This document shows positions 17,488 through 25,181 of a DNA stretch of 64,000 nt, piece after piece. Each line of letters begins with the position of its first letter. The stretch's first letter is position 1. Position numbers and translations under genes: made by a program. The stretch lies in contig NZ_JABAOB010000006.1 of NCBI RefSeq assembly GCF_012726295.1, forward strand, positions 1 through 64,000. The letters run 5' to 3'. The notes beneath the pieces were generated by a model, which was given only the letters and a program-made list of their open reading frames with translations, did not search any database and was not told the origin of the DNA. This stretch comes from Chitinophaga sp. Ak27 (lineage in GTDB: Bacteria; Bacteroidota; Bacteroidia; Chitinophagales; Chitinophagaceae).

Positions 17488-18312
17488 TTAATAAAAATCT
17501 GAGCGCCTTTTAGACCAGCCCCGCAGTAGGAGGTAGGCAAAAAGTGCTCCGCCGAGATGCGCAAAATGCGCCACATTATCGCCGGCGGAATTCTGAATAC
17601 CAGACCACAATTCGGCCAGTATCATAAACCCTACTATATATTTCGCTTTAACCGGAAACATGAAGTAGATGTACATATACGTATTGGGAAACAGGTAGCC
17701 GAATGCGAACAGGATACCATATACAGCCCCGGAGGCACCCAGCGTAGCACCGCTACGGTACATGTGCACATAATCCCTGACATATAGGCGGGCAATATCA
17801 ACAGCCTGCGGATCGTGGTTGGCCAGGGCGGTTTTCAGACTTTCCATACTGTCTGTACCATTACCCAGGTCGAATTTGCTATCCAGCAAGGCAAAATTGC
17901 TAAAGGACGGGTCGTTAAGGAAATTATTGGCATAATGGGTCAGGTTCATATTTTCGTATGTAAGAACCCCCATATGACATAAAGCCGCTCCCAGCCCGCA
18001 CACCATGTAGAAAATCAGGAACCGCTTTGGCCCCCAGAGGTTTTCCAGCGTGGCCCCGAACATCCACAACGTAAACATATTAAAGAGCACATGCGTAATG
18101 CTTTTCGGATCGTGCAGGAAAAGGTGAGTGATGAACTGATGTGGTCTGAATAGTTCAGAGCCCCAGTAATGCAGGGCAAACAAACGACTCAAATCGTAAC
18201 CGTATCTGTTCAGCAGCGTAATCTGCACTAACCAAACCAGGCCATTAATGATCATCAGGTTTTTGATCACCATTGGCAGGTATTGAAATTTTCCAGGCCT
18301 GTACTCGTTCAT
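17488..18312 (-). CDS. Rhomboid intramembrane serine protease
   Basis: A 274-residue membrane protease with an intact dyad: Ser194 in GASGAVYG and His252 in FAHLGG. The 'HLFLHDPKSITHVLFNMFTLWMFG' block supplies the conserved His and Asn of transmembrane helix 2. A long insertion of about 65 residues (roughly 120-185) separates the helices before the serine motif. Rhomboids cut transmembrane substrates within the bilayer. The gene begins 6 bases after the rlmD stop, so it is cotranscribed with rlmD and with the histidine-less paralogue that follows. Confidence 0.9.
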   Translation of the reverse strand: MNEYRPGKFQYLPMVIKNLMIINGLVWLVQITLLNRYGYDLSRLFALHYWGSELFRPHQFITHLFLHDPKSITHVLFNMFTLWMFGATLENLWGPKRFLIFYMVCGLGAALCHMGVLTYENMNLTHYANNFLNDPSFSNFALLDSKFDLGNGTDSMESLKTALANHDPQAVDIARLYVRDYVHMYRSGATLGASGAVYGILFAFGYLFPNTYMYIYFMFPVKAKYIVGFMILAELWSGIQNSAGDNVAHFAHLGGALFAYLLLRGWSKRRSDFY

Positions 18313-18318
18313 TGTAGC

Positions 18319-19734
18319 TTAGTTATTTACTCTTTTTTTCAACAACACCACATTTTCAATATGGTGTGTATGTGGAAACATATCTACCGGCTGTACCTTT
18401 TCCACTGTATAAAGTGCATCCAGCAATGCCAGGTCCCTGGCTTGTGTAGCGGGGTTACAGCTAACATATACAATTTTAGGTGCCGCAATTTCAAGCAGCT
18501 TATTAACCAGTTTTTCGTGCATTCCTGCCCGTGGAGGATCTGTAATGACGACATCCGGTTGTCCGTGATGCGCAAAAAAGGCATCATCACAAATATCCAC
18601 TACATCGCCTGCAAAAAAAGTGGCGTTTGTAACATTATTCCGGGCAGCATTTTCCCGTGCATCATCTATTGCTTCCTTGATTAGCTCAATACCCACTACT
18701 TTGCCGGCATTGCGGGAAACAAAAATGCCAATGCTGCCGGTACCGCAATATAAATCGTATACAATTTCCGACCCGGTCAATCCAGCAAAATCCCGGGTAA
18801 CCTTGTATAATACTTCTCCCTGGTAGGTATTGGTCTGGAAAAAAGATTTGGGCCCTATTTTAAACACAAAGTCTTCGAGTTTCTCTTCTGCATATCCTTT
18901 GCCAAAATAGGTTTTCGGTTCCAGGTCAAAAATAGAATCGTTTCCTTTCGGGTTAACGGTATACAGCACGGTGGTAATAGCCGGTACTGTTTTCAGCAAG
19001 TGATCCAGTAAAGCGATCCTGTTTTCTTTGTCTTCATGATGAATGACCAGGTTCACCATAATTTCCCCGGTGGTACACAGCCGGATAACCAGGTTGCGCA
19101 GCCAGCCCTGCTGGGCACGGATATCGTAAAATGTAAGTCCGTGCGCCACTGCATATTCCCGGATGGAATTGCGGATGAGATTAACAGGTTCCTGCATCAG
19201 GTAACAAGTATCTATATTCAATACCTTGTCGAAAAGTTTGGGTACATGGAAGCCCAGTGCCGGCCTCACAGGTATTTCACCATTCAGGGCTTTTACTTCC
19301 TCATTGGTAAGATAGGCCTTGTTGCTGAAGGTAAACTCCAGCTTGTTGCGGTAATGTTCGGTATGAACACTACCAAGAATAGGTTCCATCGGAGGTAATA
19401 CCAGTTTGCCAATCCGTTGAAGGTGATCAGCTACCTGTTGTTGCTTATAGGCCAACTGCTGGGAATAGGGTAGCATTTGCCACTTACATCCGCCACAGGT
19501 GCCGAAATGCTGGCAAAATGGCGCCACTCTTTTATCGGAATAGCTATGAAAGTGGACCGCCTTTCCTTCTGCCCAGTCCTTTTTATTTTTACTCAGCTGC
19601 ACATCCACCACGTCGCCGGGCACTACGCCGCCTTCAATAAAAATTACTTTCCCGTCATGCCGGGCCAGGGCTTTACCCTCTGCCGCATAGGCAGTAACGG
19701 GTACATTTTCTAAAACAACATTTTTTTTCCTCAC
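18319..19734 (-). CDS. rlmD: 23S rRNA (uracil-C5)-methyltransferase, RlmD-type
   Basis: A 471-residue SAM-dependent RNA methyltransferase. An N-terminal TRAM domain is followed by the iron-sulfur cysteines 'FCQHFGTCGGCKWQ', a SAM-binding 'VYDLYCGTGSIGIFVS' motif, DPPRAG and the catalytic Cys in 'IVYVSCNPATQARDL'. It methylates a uracil of 23S rRNA (U1939 in the E. coli enzyme). I choose a GTG start at 19734: a TACCTTTG promoter ends 5 bases upstream, which leaves the more distant in-frame ATG (19770) outside the transcript, and relatives begin with the same RKKNV sequence. First gene of an operon with two rhomboids. Confidence 0.87.
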   Translation of the reverse strand: MRKKNVVLENVPVTAYAAEGKALARHDGKVIFIEGGVVPGDVVDVQLSKNKKDWAEGKAVHFHSYSDKRVAPFCQHFGTCGGCKWQMLPYSQQLAYKQQQVADHLQRIGKLVLPPMEPILGSVHTEHYRNKLEFTFSNKAYLTNEEVKALNGEIPVRPALGFHVPKLFDKVLNIDTCYLMQEPVNLIRNSIREYAVAHGLTFYDIRAQQGWLRNLVIRLCTTGEIMVNLVIHHEDKENRIALLDHLLKTVPAITTVLYTVNPKGNDSIFDLEPKTYFGKGYAEEKLEDFVFKIGPKSFFQTNTYQGEVLYKVTRDFAGLTGSEIVYDLYCGTGSIGIFVSRNAGKVVGIELIKEAIDDARENAARNNVTNATFFAGDVVDICDDAFFAHHGQPDVVITDPPRAGMHEKLVNKLLEIAAPKIVYVSCNPATQARDLALLDALYTVEKVQPVDMFPHTHHIENVVLLKKRVNN

Positions 19735-19739
19735 GGCTG

Positions 19740-19747
19740 CAAAGGTA
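19740..19747 (-). promoter_or_regulatory. rlmD promoter box TACCTTTG, adjacent to the start codon
   Basis: Minus-strand TACCTTTG is followed by CAGCC and the GTG codon. Transcription would begin at or next to the start codon, so the mRNA is probably leaderless. Confidence 0.7.
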
Positions 19748-19854
19748 ATTGGAAATGCTGAATCCAACATAGGAATTCATGTATTTACCGCTTACCACAC
19801 CGCTTTCTGTTTTTGCTTTTTTCCGCTTACATTTACATATTGTTGTCAAATGTT

Positions 19855-21261
19855 ATGCGTAAATTATTTGTTATACTGATAGCCGCTCTTTTAGGCCCAT
19901 TGTATGCCGCCGCACAGGGGTATCAGATTACCGTTAAGCTGAAAAATTATACCGGCGGAAAGTTTTTCCTGGCTCACTACATGGGCAGGACTACCTACCT
20001 GGCAGATTCGGCAGATGTAAGTGCCTCCGGCGACGCGGTGTTGAAGGGAAAGGAGCAACTGCTGCCCGGGATCTATCTCCTGGTATTACCCGGTAAACAA
20101 CAATACATCGAAACGCTGATCGACCGGCAACAGGTGTTCAATGTGAGCATAGATACAGCGGACCTGGTTAATAAAACGGTTTATAAAGGTAGTCCCGACA
20201 ACGACCTGTTCCTGGGGTATAACAAATTCCTGTTTCAGCAGGAATCGCTGAGCAGGAGCATACAAACACAGTTACAAACCGCCAGAAGTGCCGCGGATTC
20301 CGCAAAGGTGTTGCCTTTGCAAAAGGAGCTGGGAAAGAAAATAGAGCATTTCCGTAACGACTTTATTGCGCAACATCCGGGCACCATTCTCAGTACTATT
20401 TTCCTGGCCATGAAGGAGCCGGAAGTACCGCAACAGCCTGCAGGAGCAGATTCGTCCTTCGCCTGGCGCTATTTCAAGAGCCACTACTGGGACCAGGTGG
20501 ACCTGAGTAGCGACCGCCTGGTGAGAACGCCCATCCTGGAAGGGAAACTAAAAAAATACTTTACCCAGCTGGTGGTGGCTAACCCGGACTCTATTATGGT
20601 AGACTGCGACGAAGTGATTGCCCGCACGCGTAAGAGCAGGGAAGCTTTCAAATTTGTTTTATGGTGGCTTACCTATAATTATGAAAGCTCTCCTTACATG
20701 GGCATGGATGCGGTTTTTGTGCACCTGGTAGAAAAATATTATGTACCAGGAGAAGCATTTTGGCTGAGCAACGAACAGCTCAACAAAATTGTTGACCGGG
20801 CTTATACCATAGCGCCCAATCTGATTGGAAAGCAAGCTGCTCCGCTGGAGTTTAAGGATTCTTCCAATAACATGCTTTCCCTGTATAAAACGCCCGCCAA
20901 ATATACCATATTGGTTTTCTGGGATCCTACCTGCGGACATTGTAAAACAGAGCTTCCCCGGCTGGATTCAGCGTACCGGGCCAACTGGAAAAGCAAAGGG
21001 GTCACCATGGTAGGTGTGAAAACGGAAGGAACCCGTGAAGAATGGCTGCAGTTTATTAACGAGCATCATCTCAGCGGATGGGTGCATGGCACGGATCCGC
21101 AGGCAGCCACTAACTATCGCCGTCTTTATGATGTATATAGTACGCCTATGATCTACCTATTGGACGACAAAAAGAAAATTGTGGCAAAAAAATTAGGAGT
21201 GGAGCAATTACAGGAGTTTCTAGACCGAAATATGGCCAGGAGTGAGGCGCAAAAGCATTGA
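19855..21261 (+). CDS. Secreted thioredoxin-like protein (DUF4369/DUF5106-TlpA type)
   Basis: A 468-residue protein with a signal peptide (MRKLFVILIAALLGPLYAAAQG). The N-terminal ~110 residues resemble DUF4369, the middle resembles DUF5106, and the last ~150 residues are a TlpA-like thioredoxin fold with the redox pair Cys360-Gly-His-Cys363 ('FWDPTCGHCKTELP') and a cis-Pro in 'YSTPMIYLLD'. Such proteins reduce or isomerise disulfides of exported proteins in Bacteroidetes. The true start is 19855; an in-frame ATG at 19813 would precede the signal peptide by 14 residues. No neighbour suggests a dedicated substrate. Confidence 0.87.
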   Translation: MRKLFVILIAALLGPLYAAAQGYQITVKLKNYTGGKFFLAHYMGRTTYLADSADVSASGDAVLKGKEQLLPGIYLLVLPGKQQYIETLIDRQQVFNVSIDTADLVNKTVYKGSPDNDLFLGYNKFLFQQESLSRSIQTQLQTARSAADSAKVLPLQKELGKKIEHFRNDFIAQHPGTILSTIFLAMKEPEVPQQPAGADSSFAWRYFKSHYWDQVDLSSDRLVRTPILEGKLKKYFTQLVVANPDSIMVDCDEVIARTRKSREAFKFVLWWLTYNYESSPYMGMDAVFVHLVEKYYVPGEAFWLSNEQLNKIVDRAYTIAPNLIGKQAAPLEFKDSSNNMLSLYKTPAKYTILVFWDPTCGHCKTELPRLDSAYRANWKSKGVTMVGVKTEGTREEWLQFINEHHLSGWVHGTDPQAATNYRRLYDVYSTPMIYLLDDKKKIVAKKLGVEQLQEFLDRNMARSEAQKH

Positions 21262-21327
21262 TCTGTCGGATATTTGCCAGACAATGGTGTGCTGATTGTC
21301 AGTAAGTTATCTTGTTTTAACATTCCT

Positions 21328-21345
21328 TTGGCATAGTCTTTGGCT
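21328..21345 (+). promoter_or_regulatory. Possible sigma-54-like promoter
   Basis: TTGGCATAGTCTTTGGCT resembles the -24/-12 pattern TTGGCAC-N5-TTGC, but the -12 element is TTGG, so the match is imperfect. It would give a leader of about 160 bases before the beta-barrel gene at 21517. Confidence 0.25.
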
Positions 21346-21462
21346 AGGAGGGCATGAAGTCAGGAAGTGCTGTGTGCCTATCAAACAATAAGGGTACTCA
21401 GCTAATAATACCTGGCAAGCAAAAAACAGGGTTGCTATTTAAAAGCTGGCAAACAAAAAGTT

Positions 21463-21494
21463 AGCGGTGCTTTTGCCTGTTGGGCACCGCTTTT
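21463..21494 (+). terminator. Hairpin with short T-run upstream of the beta-barrel gene
   Basis: AGCGGTGC (21463-21470) pairs with GCACCGCT (21484-21491) around a 13-base loop and is followed by TTT. It lies 200 bases after the thioredoxin-like gene and 22 bases before the next start codon, so it could end the first transcript or act as an attenuator in the leader of the second. Confidence 0.5.
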
Positions 21495-21516
21495 AACCAT
21501 TGTAAAACAAAATTGT

Positions 21517-22134
21517 ATGAAAAAATTAGTTTTATCCGTTGCAGCCTTGCTGATCGCAAGTATGACTTTCGCACAGGTGCAATGGGGGATTGTTGCTGGT
21601 CCGCAATTTTCAAGCGTAACCACAAAATCTGCGAATTCCAGTAAAGAAACCAGTAAAATACTAACCAGTGTCAGAGCGGGCGTTACCGTAGATATTCCAC
21701 TGGCAGATGAATTTTATATTGGAACCGGGTTATTATACTCAGGTAAAGGAGGAAAAGATAAGAACTCCGATATGAAAACCAGTTTATCTTACCTGGAGCT
21801 CCCTGTTAATTTCATGTTTAAGCCAGAAGTAGGTAGTGGCCGGCTGGTATTGGCTGCAGGTCCTTATGTAGCTTATGGTGTAGGCGGAAAGTATAAAGAT
21901 ATTCCGGTAATTGGAGAAAGAAAGGCGTTTGAAGATGAAGCTGGCCTCTTGCAATTAAAACGTTTTGATGCCGGTGTAGGCGTTAACGTTGGTTACGAGC
22001 TGCCGGCAGGTTTATTCTTTGGTCTGAATACTGATTTGGGCCTGGTAAATGCGATGAAGAACACAGCCAATGATGCTAGCTTTAAAAACACTTCTTTTGG
22101 TGTATCCGTTGGATATAAATTCGGCGGAAAATAG
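21517..22134 (+). CDS. Outer-membrane beta-barrel protein (PorT-like)
   Basis: A 205-residue protein with a classical signal peptide (MKKLVLSVAALLIASMTFAQ) followed by about eight amphipathic strands: 'WGIVAGPQFSSVT', 'FYIGTGLLYSGKG', 'SYLELPVNFMF', 'LVLAAGPYVAYGVGGKY', ending 'GVSVGYKFGGK'. This is the 'porin family / outer membrane beta-barrel' group related to PorT, abundant in Bacteroidetes and mostly of unknown role. A paralogue follows after a terminator. Confidence 0.85.
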   Translation: MKKLVLSVAALLIASMTFAQVQWGIVAGPQFSSVTTKSANSSKETSKILTSVRAGVTVDIPLADEFYIGTGLLYSGKGGKDKNSDMKTSLSYLELPVNFMFKPEVGSGRLVLAAGPYVAYGVGGKYKDIPVIGERKAFEDEAGLLQLKRFDAGVGVNVGYELPAGLFFGLNTDLGLVNAMKNTANDASFKNTSFGVSVGYKFGGK

Positions 22135-22161
22135 CGCTGTTGCTATATGATTTTTTTATTA

Positions 22162-22190
22162 ACCACCCGGGATTCCCGGGTGGTTTTTTA
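22162..22190 (+). terminator. Strong rho-independent terminator
   Basis: ACCACCCGGG (22162-22171) pairs perfectly with CCCGGGTGGT (22175-22184), followed by TTTTTTA. Confidence 0.9.
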
Positions 22191-22313
22191 TTATATATCG
22201 AAACCTTTGTTTATTTTAGCACCCATAAACCAGTAACCAATTTAGTTATAGCAATATTTCCCCAAAATAAGCGTCGAGGTTTTCATTATTATTTATTATT
22301 TACCGAACCACTG

Positions 22314-23000
22314 ATGAAGTTCTTTACACTGTTTTCTACTGCGATTGTAGTGATTGTACTGAATTCCCATGCGCAGGTGAGTTTAGGGATCCGTGGAGGA
22401 TACATTAACAGCGGGCTGGAGTCGGCCGGCAAGAGTATTTCCTCGAAACCTACAACGATGAACAGCTGGCATGCGGGAGTTTATTTTAATGTACCCCTCT
22501 TTAAGAATGGGTACCTGACACCGGGCCTCGATTATATTGTGAAGGGCGCCCAGTGGGATTACACCATATCGCATCCGGCGGAAGTATTTACTTCAGGCAC
22601 CTCCCGGATGAAACTGAGATACCTTGAGTTGCCAGTGAACATGGTTTATAAAGTGCCGATAGGTATCGGCAAGTTTACGATTGGCGCCGGGCCTTATGCA
22701 GCCTACTGCCTGAGCGGCAAGTACGATCTATCCATTTATACCAATGGTAAAGAGGTGCAATCTTCCTCGCATTCGCTGGATTTCAATGCATCTCCCAACA
22801 TTTTTGGTACTGACATGAACCTGCAGCGATGGGATGCAGGACTGAACTTCACCGCCGGGCTGGAGTTCAATTGTTTTCTTACGCTGAAAGCCACCTATGG
22901 TTATGGTATGGTGGATATAGACAAATCAGCGAACAATGAATTTAAAAACCGTTATTGGGGAGTAAGCCTGGGTTTTCTGTTTGACAGGGAAGACTGGTAG
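22314..23000 (+). CDS. Outer-membrane beta-barrel protein (paralogue of the preceding gene)
   Basis: A 228-residue protein with signal peptide MKFFTLFSTAIVVIVLNSHAQ and the same barrel pattern as the upstream gene ('SLGIRGGYINSG', 'RYLELPVNMVYKVP', 'FTIGAGPYAAYCLSGKY', 'WDAGLNFTAGLEF', 'RYWGVSLGFLF'). The start at 22314 is chosen because the signal peptide begins there; an upstream in-frame start at 22140 lies in the preceding terminator region. The two barrels probably arose by tandem duplication and each has its own terminator. Confidence 0.84.
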   Translation: MKFFTLFSTAIVVIVLNSHAQVSLGIRGGYINSGLESAGKSISSKPTTMNSWHAGVYFNVPLFKNGYLTPGLDYIVKGAQWDYTISHPAEVFTSGTSRMKLRYLELPVNMVYKVPIGIGKFTIGAGPYAAYCLSGKYDLSIYTNGKEVQSSSHSLDFNASPNIFGTDMNLQRWDAGLNFTAGLEFNCFLTLKATYGYGMVDIDKSANNEFKNRYWGVSLGFLFDREDW

Positions 23001-23023
23001 GGCCAGCCAACTACATTATTTGT

Positions 23024-23064
23024 AAGAAAGACCGCCTTCCGGGGTGGTCTTTCTTATTTTTTTT
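23024..23064 (+). terminator. Strong rho-independent terminator
   Basis: AAGAAAGACCGCC (23024-23036) pairs with GGTGGTCTTTCTT (23043-23055), followed by ATTTTTTTT. Confidence 0.9.
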
Positions 23065-23141
23065 AGAGATGGATAGGGGAGAGGTCTGTTTACTGCGTCT
23101 TATTACCGAAAGATATCACCAGCAGGTGACATCGATCATTG

Positions 23142-23172
23142 GACAGTTATAATTAAAAGTGTGACAGTTATA
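23142..23172 (+). repeat. Direct repeat GACAGTTATA x2
   Basis: GACAGTTATA occurs at 23142-23151 and again at 23163-23172, an offset of exactly 21 bases (two helical turns). It lies in a stretch with no gene, just before a third terminator-like hairpin. Confidence 0.6.
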
Positions 23173-23177
23173 GGGAT

Positions 23178-23211
23178 ATGCCACTACGTATCTACGTGAT
23201 GGCATTTTTTT
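23178..23211 (+). terminator. Terminator-like hairpin with no assigned gene
   Basis: ATGCCACTACGTA (23178-23190) pairs, with two mismatches, with TACGTGATGGCAT (23193-23205), followed by seven T. The beta-barrel gene already has its own terminator 115 bases earlier, so this may end a small RNA or be a back-up. Confidence 0.55.
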
Positions 23212-23226
23212 AATATGAAAGACAGC

Positions 23227-23256
23227 AAAAAAGGGAAAGACTTCTGTCCTTCCCTT
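23227..23256 (-). terminator. metF terminator
   Basis: On the minus strand AAGGGAAGGAC pairs with GTCTTTCCCTT and is followed by TTTT; it lies 29 bases past the metF stop. Confidence 0.8.
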
Positions 23257-23284
23257 ATTTCATTGTCAGTTATTTATCAGATGA

Positions 23285-24238
23285 TTACATGATTGCTGCC
23301 ACCGCTTTCTGGATCACCTTTGGTTTACCAAGGGTATAATAATGGAGCACCGGAACGCCAAATGCTTTTAATTCCTTTGATTGGGCAATTAGCCATTCGG
23401 TTCCTACCAACTCAACATCCTTATCAGTCTTACATTTCAGGATTTCTGTAGACAGATCCGCCGGAATATCCACGTGGAAGATCCTGGGGAGCATGGTCAT
23501 TTGTTTACGGCTGGTCAATGGTTTTAACCCCGGAATGATAGGTACTGTAATACCCATTTCCCGGCATTTGGTGACGAAATCAAAGAATTTCTGGTTGTCG
23601 AAAAACATTTGTGTAACGATATAATCAGCGCCATTTTCCACTTTACGCTTCAGGTGGGCGAGATCTGTTTGCATATTGGGTGCTTCAAAATGCTTCTCCG
23701 GGTAGCCGGCAACCCCGATGCAGAAATTGGTTTTAACGCCTCCCTGCAGGTCGTCTTCGAGGTATACGCCATTATTCATATGGGCCACCTGGTCCAGTAA
23801 TTCAATGGCATAGCTATGTCCATGGGGATCTGGTTCGAAGAAAGTTTCATTTTTGGGTGCATCGCCACGTAATACCAACACGTTATCAATTCCGAGGAAA
23901 TTGAGGTCTATCAGGGCATTTTCTGTTTCTTCCCGGCTAAAGCCGCCACAGATAAGGTGAGGTACCGCATCCACAGTATAATGATTCATAATGGCCGCAC
24001 AAATGCCTACTGTACCGGGGCGTTTACGGATTTCTACCTTTTCAAACGAACCATCTGCCTTCTTCTTGAACATATGCTCGCTGCGATGGTAGGTAACATT
24101 GATAAAAGCCGGCTTGAACTCCATCAGGGGGTCCAGGTGATCGTAGATCGACTCAATGCTCTTTCCTTTCAGCGGGGGAAGGATTTCAAAAGAAATCAGC
24201 GTGTCTTTTGCCTGCGCAATATGTTCAGTTACTTTCAT
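23285..24238 (-). CDS. metF: Methylenetetrahydrofolate reductase [NAD(P)H]
   Basis: A 317-residue FAD-dependent enzyme that reduces 5,10-methylene-THF to 5-methyl-THF, the methyl donor for methionine synthase. Family blocks: 'LISFEILPPLKGKS' with the catalytic Glu, 'FINVTYHRSEH', 'LVLRGDAP', 'YPEKHFEAPNMQTDLAHLKRKVENGADYIVTQMFFDN' and 'IPIIPGLKPLTS'. It is monocistronic, between its own promoter and terminator, and divergent from lptB. Its product feeds the split methionine synthase encoded 32 kb away in the same window. Confidence 0.95.
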   Translation of the reverse strand: MKVTEHIAQAKDTLISFEILPPLKGKSIESIYDHLDPLMEFKPAFINVTYHRSEHMFKKKADGSFEKVEIRKRPGTVGICAAIMNHYTVDAVPHLICGGFSREETENALIDLNFLGIDNVLVLRGDAPKNETFFEPDPHGHSYAIELLDQVAHMNNGVYLEDDLQGGVKTNFCIGVAGYPEKHFEAPNMQTDLAHLKRKVENGADYIVTQMFFDNQKFFDFVTKCREMGITVPIIPGLKPLTSRKQMTMLPRIFHVDIPADLSTEILKCKTDKDVELVGTEWLIAQSKELKAFGVPVLHYYTLGKPKVIQKAVAAIM

Positions 24239-24255
24239 AAAGTTATCGTCTTTAA

Positions 24256-24276
24256 GGAATGGGGTACCCTTATTCC
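24256..24276 (-). promoter_or_regulatory. Hairpin in the metF leader
   Basis: On the minus strand GGAAT-AA-GGG-TA-CCC-C-ATTCC can fold into a compact stem, ending 17 bases before the metF start codon. It may influence translation. It does not resemble the metH leader. Confidence 0.4.
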
Positions 24277-24293
24277 AGCTAAAAATACGCGGG

Positions 24294-24301
24294 CAAAAAT
24301 A
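24294..24301 (-). promoter_or_regulatory. metF promoter box TATTTTTG
   Basis: TAnnTTTG match on the minus strand; predicted transcript start near 24287, leader of about 50 bases containing the hairpin at 24256-24276. Confidence 0.65.
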
Positions 24302-24375
24302 AGATATCCCCTAATTATAATCAGATCAATTTTAATCTTATCTCAACTATAACTAGGCTAAGTGAATGAATTGCT

Positions 24376-24383
24376 TATTTTTG
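24376..24383 (+). promoter_or_regulatory. lptB promoter box TATTTTTG
   Basis: TAnnTTTG match whose last base is 14 bases before the lptB ATG. It makes the in-frame ATG at 24362, which lies upstream of the box, unlikely to be used. Confidence 0.65.
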
Positions 24384-24397
24384 CTAAGTTTGATCAT

Positions 24398-25159
24398 ATG
24401 GCATTAAGAATACATACAGACCAGCTGGTAAAGCGTTACGGCAACAGAACGGTGGTAAACCATGTATCTGTGGAGGTGTCTCAGGGTGAGATAGTAGGGC
24501 TGCTGGGCCCTAATGGAGCAGGTAAAACAACCTCTTTCTATATGGTGGTAGGGCTTATCAAGCCAGACGAAGGTAACGTGTACCTGGATGACCAGAACAT
24601 TACCAAGCTGCCCATGTACAAGAGGGCACAAATGGGTATTGGCTATCTCCCGCAGGAAGCTTCGGTATTCAGGAAACTCAGCGTGGAAGACAACATCGCT
24701 GCCGTATTGGAAATGACAAAGCTGAAAAAAGCAGAACAAAAAGAAAAACTGGAGAGCCTGTTGGCCGAATTCAGGCTTACTCATGTGCGCAAAAGCCCCG
24801 GAGATGTACTGAGCGGGGGAGAACGCCGTCGTACTGAGATAGCCCGGGCCCTGGCCGTGGATCCAAAATTTATCTTGCTGGATGAACCTTTCGCCGGTAT
24901 CGACCCTATTGCGGTGGAAGATATACAGGGAATTGTAGCCAAACTGAAATATAAGAATATCGGTATCCTGATCACAGACCACAACGTACAGGAAACGCTC
25001 TCTATCACTGACCGGGCTTACCTGCTGTTTGAAGGTAAAATCCTTAAATCCGGGACGGCGGAAGAGCTAGCGGCTGACGAACAGGTAAGAAAAGTGTATC
25101 TTGGCCAGAATTTTATCCTGCGCCGGAAAGATTACCTCGACGAAGCAGCAAAACAGTAA
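24398..25159 (+). CDS. lptB: LPS export ABC transporter ATP-binding protein
   Basis: A 253-residue ABC ATPase. Walker [10 protein letters not shown] lies near residues 38-46, signature LSGGERRR, Walker [15 protein letters not shown] and the H-loop 'ILITDHNV'. The sequences '[32 protein letters not shown]' and '[20 protein letters not shown]' are diagnostic of LptB, which powers extraction of lipopolysaccharide from the inner membrane with LptFGC. It leads an operon with a GH3-family enzyme and fabG (gaps of 22 and 17 bases), ended by a terminator at 27502. Confidence 0.95.
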   Translation: MALRIHTDQLVKRYGNRTVVNHVSVEVSQGEIVGLLGPNGAGKTTSFYMVVGLIKPDEGNVYLDDQNITKLPMYKRAQMGIGYLPQEASVFRKLSVEDNIAAVLEMTKLKKAEQKEKLESLLAEFRLTHVRKSPGDVLSGGERRRTEIARALAVDPKFILLDEPFAGIDPIAVEDIQGIVAKLKYKNIGILITDHNVQETLSITDRAYLLFEGKILKSGTAEELAADEQVRKVYLGQNFILRRKDYLDEAAKQ

Positions 25160-25181
25160 AAATAATTCTACAGCATCCTAT

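Noticed and set aside
19735-19770. ATG 19770 as the rlmD start
   Set aside because: It lies upstream of the TACCTTTG promoter box and adds 12 residues not typical of the family.
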